Source of the DNA: Nitrosospira sp. Nsp14
Lineage (GTDB): Bacteria; Pseudomonadota; Gammaproteobacteria; Burkholderiales; Nitrosomonadaceae
Direction: 5' to 3'
NCBI RefSeq assembly: GCF_900113575.1
Contig: NZ_FOPV01000008.1
Location: forward strand, 62,001-126,000
DNA: 64,000 bases
Shown one piece after another: positions 1-8,492 of the stretch; position 1 is the first letter of the stretch; each line of letters opens with the position of its first letter. A program made the position numbers and the translations under genes. The notes below the pieces were generated by a model. That model had not been told where the DNA came from and ran no database searches. It saw nothing but the letters and a program-made list of their open reading frames with translations.

Positions 1-714
1 GTGAAGCAAACCGCGCAGCATGCAAGCCAGAAAGCGAAGTACGTTTCCGACAGCGCGCAGAAAGCTTCCAACGTCTCCCAAGCGGGGCGCCGATCGGTTG
101 AAGAGGCTCTTCATGTGATGCACCGCATCAGGGAACAAATGGGCTCCATCGCGGAAAGCATCGTCCAGCTATCTGAGCAGAGTCACGCCATCGGTCAGAT
201 TATCGCCACGGTCAACGACCTCGCTGAGCAATCCAACCTCCTCGCGGTTAATGCCGCGATCGAGGCGGCCCGGGCCGGCGAACAAGGCAAGAGTTTTGGC
301 GTGGTGGCGCATGAGATCAGAAGTCTTGCCGAGCAATCCAAGCAGGCGACGGGCCAAGTGCGCACCATTCTTGGCGACATTCAGAAGGCCACCAACGTCG
401 CCGTTCTCGCTACCGAACAGGGCAATAAGGCAGTTGAAGCGGGGGTAAAGCAGTCATCCGAAACGGATGAAGCAATCCGGCTTCTGTCTGCGAGCATCAA
501 CGAGGCGGCGCAGGCGGCCACACAGATCGCGGCGTCCAGTCACCAGCAAATGGTTGGCATGGATCAGGTGGCGGTGGCGATGAATAATATCAAGGAGGCA
601 AGCGAGCAGAACGTTGCAGGCACGAGGCAGGCCGAGCTGGCCGCACAGGGGCTTCATCAGATGGGAGTCAGGCTGAGATTACTGGTCGGCGGCAAGGATT
701 TCCATACCGACTGA
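1..714 (+). CDS. Methyl-accepting chemotaxis protein, C-terminal part (cut by window edge)
   Basis: This is the cytoplasmic signalling end of a chemoreceptor, which passes ligand or surface signals to CheA. The reading frame is open to the first base, so the real start lies upstream and the GTG at position 1 is probably an internal valine codon. The 237 visible residues are almost all coiled coil. They include the conserved hairpin tip around residues 75-115 ([20 protein letters not shown] followed by [18 protein letters not shown]), the CheA/CheW contact region. The gene ends 12 bp before cheA and so heads or joins the chemosensory operon. Sensor and membrane segments cannot be seen. Family identity is certain; the stimulus is unknown. 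Confidence 0.95.
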   Translation: MKQTAQHASQKAKYVSDSAQKASNVSQAGRRSVEEALHVMHRIREQMGSIAESIVQLSEQSHAIGQIIATVNDLAEQSNLLAVNAAIEAARAGEQGKSFGVVAHEIRSLAEQSKQATGQVRTILGDIQKATNVAVLATEQGNKAVEAGVKQSSETDEAIRLLSASINEAAQAATQIAASSHQQMVGMDQVAVAMNNIKEASEQNVAGTRQAELAAQGLHQMGVRLRLLVGGKDFHTD

Positions 715-726
715 TGGGCGATATCC

Positions 727-3069
727 ATGAAAAGCAAGCATGATGAGCTCCTGAAAAAACTCCTTGCCACGTTTCGACTTGAAGCGGATGGGCATCTGCA
801 AAACATGGTTGCGGGTCTGCTATCCCTGGAAAAAACACCTGTAGCTGAGCAATCTGCTCTGGTTGAAGTGATTTTTCGAGCCGCACACAGCTTGAAAGGG
901 GCCGCCCGAGCGGTAAATCTTACACACGTCGAAGCCGTGTGCCGATCTTTGGAAAATGTGTTTTCAGCAACGAAAGAGCGTCGCTTGGTCATTTCATCGG
1001 ACTTGATCGACCTGCTGCTCCAGGCAACAGACGTGCTGGAGCGTCTTGTTAACATGAATGATGCCGATGCCAGCGCGCTCAAACTGCCGGCAGCCACGCT
1101 CACTCGGCAGCTCGACGACGCATTGATAAGCCCGGCGCATGAATTTCCGGTGCCGAAGCCGCCACGTCAGATTGCGCCAGTACCCTCCGATAATACGCCC
1201 GCCGGGTCCGGCGCGAATACGACTCCGAGTCCCGCTCCTACCCGGGCATCGGCCACGGTAAGGGTTTCCGCGGAAAAACTCGATATGGTGATGCGCCAGG
1301 TTGAGGAGCTTTTGCTACCACGTCTGACGGTCGGCCATCGCGTCGAGGAGATTGGCCATGCCGCGACAACACTTGCGGCCTGGAAGAAGCAACGGCTTCA
1401 AATTCAATCCGTATTGCGAGTCGTTGATCGTGAGCTTACGCACGGTATTCGGGACGGCAATCATCATTCCCTTGCGGCGCATGAGCTCCCCAAGCTCCTC
1501 AAATATCTTGATGCCGAGCAAGTTCAGATGAAAATGCTTGAGGATCAGCTCGCCCGGTTGCAGCAGGCCGCAGCGCAGGATCAGCGCATGCTTGCGAGCA
1601 TGACCGATTCCCTGCGCCAGGATGTCAAGGAAATGCAGCTATTGCCATTTTCGTCGTTGCTGAACATCCTCCCGCGATTTTCGCGTGAGCTGGCACGGGA
1701 GCAGGGCAAAAGCCTGGAAATGACAATTCAGGGAAGCGAGCTTGAGATGGATCGCCACATCCTGGAAGAGATGAAAGACCCGCTCATTCACCTCGTACGT
1801 AACTGCATCGACCACGGCCTCGAGCCATCGCCTGTACGTGTAGGCAAGGGCAAACGGCCCCAGGGAACCATCACCATAGCGTGCTCCCAAAAAGACAGTA
1901 GTACGATTGAAGTGCTCGTCGCTGACGACGGTGCCGGCTTTGACATCCCCATGATGAAAGAGGCGGCCTATAAGCTCGGTGTCGTTTCCGCCGACGAGGC
2001 GGAGCAGTTGGGTGAAGCTGAAGCCACCGCCCTAGCCTTTCAATCTGGGGTCACAACCAGCCCCATCGTCACGGATATATCGGGACGCGGACTCGGGCTC
2101 GCGATTGTCCATGAAAAGGTCGAACACCTCGGCGGCAGTATAGTCGTTAAGACAAAATCTGGCGTCGGGACTGCTTTCCATATTTCACTTCCACGGGCAC
2201 TGGCGAACTTCCGCGGCGTCCTTGTTCACGCTAGCGAGCAGCTTTTTGTTATTCCCTCTACGAGTGTGGAGCGCGTAGTCAGGATTTCCCGTAAGGAAAT
2301 CCTGACCGTGGAAAACCGGCCGACCATCCTGGTGGATAAGCAGCCGGTTTCTCTCGTATGGCTGAGCGATGTGCTTGAATTGCCTCGCCGCGCGGCACCC
2401 CTTGAACCGACGGATGATGCGACAGCAGTCGTGCTCGGATCAGGGCTTCTTCGGGTAGCGTTTTTAGTGGACGAAATTGTCGGTGAACAAGAGGTACTGG
2501 TTAAAGCGCTAGTTCGACCTTTGACCCGAGTGCGCAACATTGCAGGGGCGAGCGTGCTGGGCTCCGGTCGCGTGGCGCCCGTGCTCAACACAACCGATTT
2601 GCTCAAGTCGGCCGTGAAGCGCCCGAGCGCAACGCGGAAATTTACCCACCCGTTATCGCCCCCAAAGGATAAAAAAGAAAAAAAACAATCGATTCTTGTG
2701 GTGGAGGATTCGATCACTTCGCGCGTATTGCTCAAAAACATCCTGGAGTCGGCAGGCTATCGTGTCAGCACGGCAGTGGATGGAGTAGATGGATACACCC
2801 TGCTCAAGACTGCCGCCTTCGATTTGGTCGTCTCGGATGTGGAAATGCCACGCATGGATGGCTTTGGCCTCACGGCACAAATTCGTGCCGAGAAGCAGTT
2901 TGCGGGGTTGCCTGTCGTACTGGTAACGGCACTGGAATCGCGCGAACACCGTGAGCGCGGCATTGACGTGGGTGCCAATGCCTACATTGTCAAAACCAGC
3001 TTTGATCAGAGCAACCTGCTGGAGGTTATCCGGCGACTTATTGGTAGGTCATCAACTTCGCTCGCATGA
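727..3069 (+). CDS. cheA: Hybrid chemotaxis histidine kinase CheA with C-terminal receiver (WspE-like)
   Basis: This is a 780-residue chemotaxis-type kinase that autophosphorylates in response to the adjacent receptor and phosphorylates response regulators. The N-terminal Hpt domain carries the phospho-accepting His54 in HSLKGAAR. The HATPase domain has an N box (HLVRNCIDHGLE) and glycine boxes (DDGAGFD, GRGLGLAIV). A CheW-like coupling domain follows. A receiver domain at about 655-775 has the phospho-acceptor Asp704 in SDVEMPRMDG. The CheA-receiver fusion is typical of alternative-function systems such as WspE and of Pil-Chp kinases, more than of flagellar CheA. The stop overlaps the cheB start (ATGA), showing translational coupling. 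The family is certain; Wsp-like assignment is inferred from architecture and order. Confidence 0.95.
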   Translation: MKSKHDELLKKLLATFRLEADGHLQNMVAGLLSLEKTPVAEQSALVEVIFRAAHSLKGAARAVNLTHVEAVCRSLENVFSATKERRLVISSDLIDLLLQATDVLERLVNMNDADASALKLPAATLTRQLDDALISPAHEFPVPKPPRQIAPVPSDNTPAGSGANTTPSPAPTRASATVRVSAEKLDMVMRQVEELLLPRLTVGHRVEEIGHAATTLAAWKKQRLQIQSVLRVVDRELTHGIRDGNHHSLAAHELPKLLKYLDAEQVQMKMLEDQLARLQQAAAQDQRMLASMTDSLRQDVKEMQLLPFSSLLNILPRFSRELAREQGKSLEMTIQGSELEMDRHILEEMKDPLIHLVRNCIDHGLEPSPVRVGKGKRPQGTITIACSQKDSSTIEVLVADDGAGFDIPMMKEAAYKLGVVSADEAEQLGEAEATALAFQSGVTTSPIVTDISGRGLGLAIVHEKVEHLGGSIVVKTKSGVGTAFHISLPRALANFRGVLVHASEQLFVIPSTSVERVVRISRKEILTVENRPTILVDKQPVSLVWLSDVLELPRRAAPLEPTDDATAVVLGSGLLRVAFLVDEIVGEQEVLVKALVRPLTRVRNIAGASVLGSGRVAPVLNTTDLLKSAVKRPSATRKFTHPLSPPKDKKEKKQSILVVEDSITSRVLLKNILESAGYRVSTAVDGVDGYTLLKTAAFDLVVSDVEMPRMDGFGLTAQIRAEKQFAGLPVVLVTALESREHRERGIDVGANAYIVKTSFDQSNLLEVIRRLIGRSSTSLA

Positions 3070-4127
3070 TCAAGGTCCTGGTAGTGGATGATTCGCCCGT
3101 AGTGCGTGAATTCCTTGTTCACATCCTAAGTTCCGACCCTGTTATTACCGTTATAGGTACAGCAGATGACGGCGAGGAAGCACTCGACATTGTGCGTCGC
3201 CAACGGCCGGACGTAATCACAATGGACATTCATATGCCCAAAATGAACGGGCTTGACGCGACACGCCTGATCATGGAGACGGACCCGACACCAATTGTTA
3301 TCGTCAGCGGTACTGAAGATCCCACTGAAGTCGCCACTACGTTTAATGCAATGGACGCCGGCGCATTGGCGGTGCTGCGCCGCCCGGCTGGCATAGGCCA
3401 TCCCGACCACGAGGCGATGGCTCAAGACATGATACAAACGGTAAAACTGATGTCCGAGGTGAAGGTAATACGACGCTGGCCACGCAAGCGGCCCGCGGCG
3501 CCGACTCCCCGCACAGGAAACATGGGATTGGCGCGCGCATCAGCCCGAATACGGGTTGTCGCCATTGGCGCTTCCACGGGAGGGCCACCGGCGCTCGAAA
3601 CAATCCTGGCGGCGCTTTCCAAAGATTTTCCGGTGCCAATTTTAATCGTCCAGCACATGGCGCCCGGCTTTATCAAGGGCTTCGCCCGCTGGCTGGCGAC
3701 TTCAACGGGCATGCCCGTCCATGTCGCAACACACGGCGAGTCCCTGCTGCCCGGGCATGTCTATGTAGCGCCCGATGATCACCAGATGAAAGTGGAGCGC
3801 GAAGGAAAGATTGCACTGACAAAAAACGATCCCGAGCATGGACTACGGCCTTCGATTTCATACCTCTTCCGTGCTGTTGCCGCTGTATATGGCGCAGATG
3901 CCGTGGTTGGATTATTGACGGGAATGGGGCGCGACGGAGCAAGCGAACTGAGACTGCTCAAGGAGCATGGCGCCGTTACTTTTGCGCAGGACAGGGACAG
4001 TTCTGTGGTGCACGGCATGCCTGGTGAAGCTATCAAGCTGGATGCCGCGATGCTGGTCCTGCCGCTGGAGAAAATCGCCGCCGTCCTAACCAATCTTGTG
4101 AATCATAGGGGAGAAATTAGAGCGTGA
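3066..4127 (+). CDS. cheB: Chemotaxis response regulator / protein-glutamate methylesterase CheB (WspF-like)
   Basis: CheB removes methyl groups from receptor glutamates and so resets signalling after phosphorylation by CheA. The 353-residue protein has an N-terminal receiver with the predicted acceptor Asp54 (MDIHMPKMNG), a linker, and a C-terminal methylesterase. The catalytic triad is visible as Ser170 (GASTGG), His197 (QHMAPGF) and Asp290 (LLTGMGRDGA). The start codon overlaps the cheA stop, and the cheB stop overlaps the next gene start by 4 bp. The partner methyltransferase CheR is not in the window and may lie upstream of position 1. In the Wsp system the CheB protein (WspF) acts as a brake on the pathway. 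Confidence 0.95.
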   Translation: MIKVLVVDDSPVVREFLVHILSSDPVITVIGTADDGEEALDIVRRQRPDVITMDIHMPKMNGLDATRLIMETDPTPIVIVSGTEDPTEVATTFNAMDAGALAVLRRPAGIGHPDHEAMAQDMIQTVKLMSEVKVIRRWPRKRPAAPTPRTGNMGLARASARIRVVAIGASTGGPPALETILAALSKDFPVPILIVQHMAPGFIKGFARWLATSTGMPVHVATHGESLLPGHVYVAPDDHQMKVEREGKIALTKNDPEHGLRPSISYLFRAVAAVYGADAVVGLLTGMGRDGASELRLLKEHGAVTFAQDRDSSVVHGMPGEAIKLDAAMLVLPLEKIAAVLTNLVNHRGEIRA

Positions 4128-7096
4128 GCGCGACGAGCGACATTCAGAGTAAACCCAGCCATGCGGAGATTTTGATCGCGGAGGACAGCCCGACTCAAGC
4201 GGAAAAACTGCGCTACCTGCTGGAGGAGCATGGCTATTCCGTTATCGCCGTGTCAAATGGCAGACAGGCCCTCGCAGAAGCTCACCGACGCAAGCCCACC
4301 CTGATCGTGAGTGACGTAGTGATGCCCGAGATGGATGGATACATGCTCTGCCGGGAGATCAAACGGACTGAAGAGCTCAAGGATATACCTGTCGTACTGC
4401 TCACCTCGCTGTCCGACATCAGGGACATCATGAAAGGGCTGGAATGCGGGGCGGATAATTTCATCCGCAAGCCTTATGACAACGAGTATCTCCTCTCCCG
4501 CATCAGCTATCTGCTCATGAATCTGACGTTACGAAAGAATCAGAAGATGCAGATGGGAATGGAAATTTTCCTGGGTGGACAAAAGCATTTCATAACGGCC
4601 GAACGCCAGCAGATATTGGACTTGCTGATTTCAATCTATGAGGATGCAATCCGCCTCAACAATGAGCTTCATGCGCGGCAACTGGAGTTGGCCCACTCGA
4701 ATCACTTGCTCAACGGTCTTTACCGCATCGCCGAGGGGTTGAACCAGGCGGTAACCGAACGCGAGGTTTGTGAAAAAGCGCTTGAGTATGCAATGGAGCT
4801 ACCGGGGCTGCGAGCAGGATGGCTCTACCTCGAAAACAACAACACTTTCAGGCTGGCTGCGGCGCGCAATGCGCCCCCCACATTGTTGGCAGTGCCAACG
4901 GCAGATGGACCATGCCATTGTCAACGCCTTTTCCTCGACGGAGAGCTAGCCCAGGTTACCAATATTATCGGTTGCAGGCATCTCGTGGAACCGGAAGCGG
5001 ACGCCACCAGCCCGAGCTGCCATGCCAGCGTCCCGCTGCGGAATGGCAATCGAAACCGGGGCATTCTCAATCTGGTGGGGAACGAAAGAGCTCTGTTCAG
5101 CGATAACGAACTGGAAATGTTATATGGTATCGGCCATCAGGTAAGCATTGCGCTCGAGCGCGCCTGGTTGCATGAAAACATGGAACAACTGGTTGCGCAG
5201 CGGACTGCGGCGCTCACTGCGGAAATCTCCCTGCGTAAAGAGTACGAGGCCAGGATTGTCCGGCTCAACCGTCTTTACAGCGTGTTAAGTGGTATTAACA
5301 CCACTATCGTGCGCGTCCGGGGAACGCAAGAGCTTTTTGACGACGCGTGCCGTCTTGCAGTCGATCACGGACGATTCGTGTTTTGCTGGATCGGCATGTT
5401 CGACGCAGACACAAGGAACATCACCCCCATGGCCAAGGCCGGTCGCGACGACGGTTACCTGTCACAGCTAAGCCTGGATAATGTGCTCGAATCTCCAGGA
5501 AACTCATTCCTGATTGCGCAGGCGATAACGCAGGCCCAGCCAGCAATTTGCAACGATCTTACCGACCAGCGCCTGCGGCTCACCCATGCGGCAGCGGTGG
5601 AGCGCGGCTATTATTCCACTGTGGTACTGCCGCTGACGCTTGAAGGCCATGTAATCGGCATGTTCGCGCTCTATGCGTCCGAAATCGGGTTCTTCGATGA
5701 GGAGGAAATGGCCCTGCTTAGCGAGATGGCGGGGGATATTTCGTTCGCCATGGATCACTTGAAAAAAGAGGAACGCCTTAATTATCTGGCTTTCTTTAAT
5801 GCGGTCACGAATCTGCCTAATCGAGCGCTTTTTCTAGACCGCGTCGATCAGCGCATCAGAACGAGCGAACACAATCATGAAGTGCTTTCCGTGATCATTC
5901 TCGACCTCGAGCGCTTCAGCAGTATAAACGAGTCGCTTGGGCATCAGGCGGGAGATAGCCTGCTGCGCCAGCTCGCGCAACGACTGAAGCAGCTACTCGG
6001 GGAAACTGACATTTTGGCCCATCTTTCCGCGGATCATTTTGCCATTGCCACCACGCATGAAGGAGAAAGTACAATCATTGCCCATGTTCTGGATAAGCTT
6101 TTACTCGGAATCCAGAACCAACCTTTCCTGATAGGTGGGCAGGAGCTGCACGTTTCCGCCAGAGCCGGTACATCGTCGTATCCCGGCGACGGGCGGGATA
6201 CCGATACACTTTTGCGGCACGCTGAAACAGCGCTGAAAAGGGCCAAGGTTTCTTGCGACAGACACCTGTTCTATGCCCCTGAGTTCAATGCCCGCATAAC
6301 CGAGAAGCTCAAGCTTGAAACCAAGTTGCGGCAGGCCCTGGAGCAGGAACAGCTGGTGCTGCACTACCAGCCGAAAATCAATCTCAAAACCGGACAGATC
6401 AGCGGCCTGGAGGCCCTGATGCGCTGGCGCGATCCGGAAATCGGCCTGATACCGCCGCTGAGTTTCATTCCTTTGCTCGAAGAAACGCGGATGATACTCG
6501 AGGCGGGTCGCTGGGCGTTGGGCAAGGCAATATCCGATTACAGGAAATGGCAAGCCATGGGATTGAATCCACCCAAGATAGCGGTAAATGTCTCGCCAAT
6601 ACAATTACGACAGAGTGATTTCGTCGATATGGTTGCCAGCGTTTTGAATGCCGCAAACAACGTCGACATCGGCCTTGAGTTTGAGATTACCGAAAGCGTG
6701 ATCATGCAGGACATAGAAGCGAATATAAAAAAGCTCAGGTGCATACGCGACATGAATATCGAAGTCGCGATAGATGATTTTGGTACTGGCTACTCCTCGC
6801 TCAGCTACATCGCCAAGTTGCCGGTCAATGTGCTTAAAATCGACCGCGCTTTCATTATTAATATGACCACGAACCCCGACGACTTTACGATCGTTTCCGC
6901 CATCATATCCTTGGCCCATTCCCTGCATCTGCAGGTGATCGCGGAGGGAGTGGAAACCCATGAGCAGGCAGCGCTTTTGCGGGCGCTCGAATGTGATGAA
7001 ATGCAGGGATACTTGTTTAGCCCCGGCGTCACCTGCGACAAGGTTGAAGAGCTTCTGCGGCAAAATAAATCGCTTTCCCCGCAGCCCACCCACTGA
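4124..7096 (+). CDS. Response regulator with receiver, two GAF, degenerate GGDEF and EAL domains (cyclic di-GMP phosphodiesterase)
   Basis: This 990-residue protein is the probable output of the chemosensory operon. A receiver domain with Asp64 (SDVVMPEMDG) is followed by GAF-like domains at about 195-345 and 385-545. A GGDEF-type domain at about 560-715 has SADHF (635-639) in place of GGDEF, so cyclase activity is not expected. The C-terminal EAL domain (about 730-975) keeps EAL (763-765), NVSP, the ITES glutamate, DDFGTGYSS, KID and AEGVET, the residues needed to hydrolyse cyclic di-GMP. It starts with GTG overlapping the cheB stop. In Wsp operons this position is held by the cyclase WspR, so the output here appears reversed. 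Domain calls are from motifs; activity is inferred. Confidence 0.92.
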   Translation: MSATSDIQSKPSHAEILIAEDSPTQAEKLRYLLEEHGYSVIAVSNGRQALAEAHRRKPTLIVSDVVMPEMDGYMLCREIKRTEELKDIPVVLLTSLSDIRDIMKGLECGADNFIRKPYDNEYLLSRISYLLMNLTLRKNQKMQMGMEIFLGGQKHFITAERQQILDLLISIYEDAIRLNNELHARQLELAHSNHLLNGLYRIAEGLNQAVTEREVCEKALEYAMELPGLRAGWLYLENNNTFRLAAARNAPPTLLAVPTADGPCHCQRLFLDGELAQVTNIIGCRHLVEPEADATSPSCHASVPLRNGNRNRGILNLVGNERALFSDNELEMLYGIGHQVSIALERAWLHENMEQLVAQRTAALTAEISLRKEYEARIVRLNRLYSVLSGINTTIVRVRGTQELFDDACRLAVDHGRFVFCWIGMFDADTRNITPMAKAGRDDGYLSQLSLDNVLESPGNSFLIAQAITQAQPAICNDLTDQRLRLTHAAAVERGYYSTVVLPLTLEGHVIGMFALYASEIGFFDEEEMALLSEMAGDISFAMDHLKKEERLNYLAFFNAVTNLPNRALFLDRVDQRIRTSEHNHEVLSVIILDLERFSSINESLGHQAGDSLLRQLAQRLKQLLGETDILAHLSADHFAIATTHEGESTIIAHVLDKLLLGIQNQPFLIGGQELHVSARAGTSSYPGDGRDTDTLLRHAETALKRAKVSCDRHLFYAPEFNARITEKLKLETKLRQALEQEQLVLHYQPKINLKTGQISGLEALMRWRDPEIGLIPPLSFIPLLEETRMILEAGRWALGKAISDYRKWQAMGLNPPKIAVNVSPIQLRQSDFVDMVASVLNAANNVDIGLEFEITESVIMQDIEANIKKLRCIRDMNIEVAIDDFGTGYSSLSYIAKLPVNVLKIDRAFIINMTTNPDDFTIVSAIISLAHSLHLQVIAEGVETHEQAALLRALECDEMQGYLFSPGVTCDKVEELLRQNKSLSPQPTH

Positions 7097-7481
7097 AGAT
7101 TGGCTCAACCCGCTCCATATGATGCTTGGTCCTTCGGCACCGTGCCCTTCGATGCCCATTGTTGAGTAACCTGCTTCCTCGCCCTAGCGTGCCACCTATA
7201 AGGGTCCCGATGATGCCGCTGCGGAGATGCGGCCTGTTGCGCCTCTGACGCCTACGCCAAGGGATTTGCGAAAAACAATATCGCGGCAAATGCAAATATC
7301 ACTGTTCTGATGATATTCGAGAAATAATCGGATTTGCATTGCGCGGACTGAAATGGATGAGCGAAGGCTGGTTACTATTCCTGCTCCCGTAACAATGCGC
7401 ATCTCCTGTTGACCACTGCGGGTCTACTAAGAGTACTATTGAAAATCATTACGGCGATCAGATTTGGGATTTCCAGAACCC
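7097..7481. other. Intergenic region after the chemosensory operon
   Basis: About 385 bp separate the phosphodiesterase gene from the DHH phosphoesterase gene. I see no convincing gene, no strong hairpin followed by a T-tract, and no repeat. The region presumably holds the operon's 3' end and the promoter of the next gene. Confidence 0.4.
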
Positions 7482-8435
7482 ATGAATTATGATGTATTCA
7501 ACGGCGATGCCGACGGCTTGTGCGCCTTGCATCAGCTCCGACTGGCAAATCCGGCGTTGGCGGAACTGGTTACCGGCGTCAAACGAGACATTAAGCTGCT
7601 TGACCGGGTGAAAGCCGGCGCGGGGGACCACGTAACCGTGCTTGATATCTCACTCGACAGTAACCGTGTCGGACTCATGCGATTGTTGGAGGCGGGCGCA
7701 AGCGTTGATTATTTCGACCATCATTATGCCGGAGAGATACCGCTGCATCATAATCTTGCCGTTCATATCGATTTATCCGCGGACGTGTGCACCAGCATCC
7801 TTGTTGATCGGCACTTGCATGGACGCTTTCGCCTGTGGACCATCGTCGCCGCCTTTGGTGACAACCTTGGGCAGAATGCTCGCACCCTTGCGAAAGACGC
7901 GGGACTCGCAAAACCTCAAATAGAAAAGCTCGCGTCTCTTGGCGAATACCTGAATTATAACGGCTACGGCGACCGTCTTCAGGACCTGCATTTCGATCCC
8001 GTCAAACTGTATAAGGAAATGCAGCCCTATCCCGATCCATTCGACTTCATTGCCAAATCACCCGCCTTTGATCGGCTTGCGGAGGGATTCAATCATGACA
8101 TAAACATGACTGTTTCGCTACGCCCGATACAGGCACGAGGACACCACGCAGCCTATCTGTTACCCGACGAGGCCTGGGCGAGGCGAGTAAACGGGATTTT
8201 TGCAAACAAGCTGGCTAACGATGATCCGATGCGCGCTCATGCCGTAATCACCTCGAACCGGTTTGGCGAGTATACGATCAGCGTGCGCGCCCCAGTCGCA
8301 AATCCACAAGGCGCCGACGCGCTTTGCCTCAAGTTCGAAACGGGGGGCGGACGCCGCGCCGCCGCCGGCATCAACCGTCTCCCCGCAGATGCTCTTGACG
8401 GATTCCTCGCAATGTTCGCTGAACAGTTTCCCTAG
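7482..8435 (+). CDS. DHH/DHHA1 family phosphoesterase
   Basis: This 317-residue protein belongs to the DHH superfamily of metal-dependent phosphoesterases, whose members cleave nanoRNA, cyclic dinucleotides or related phosphodiesters. Metal-binding motifs are visible as GDADG (Asp9, Asp11), LDIS near residue 55 and DHH (79-81). The C-terminal DHHA1-like region carries GGGRRAAAG, where most relatives have a histidine (GGGH) that binds substrate. I chose the ATG at 7482 because the protein then begins directly at the core strand; a TTG 18 bp upstream is also open. It lies alone between the chemosensory operon and a kinase fusion. The substrate cannot be read from the sequence. Confidence 0.8.
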   Translation: MNYDVFNGDADGLCALHQLRLANPALAELVTGVKRDIKLLDRVKAGAGDHVTVLDISLDSNRVGLMRLLEAGASVDYFDHHYAGEIPLHHNLAVHIDLSADVCTSILVDRHLHGRFRLWTIVAAFGDNLGQNARTLAKDAGLAKPQIEKLASLGEYLNYNGYGDRLQDLHFDPVKLYKEMQPYPDPFDFIAKSPAFDRLAEGFNHDINMTVSLRPIQARGHHAAYLLPDEAWARRVNGIFANKLANDDPMRAHAVITSNRFGEYTISVRAPVANPQGADALCLKFETGGGRRAAAGINRLPADALDGFLAMFAEQFP

Positions 8436-8492
8436 ACGATGTTGGTCGCCCGTACTGCCGGGGCATGCCGTGCTGTCGGCTGAAAGCATGCA

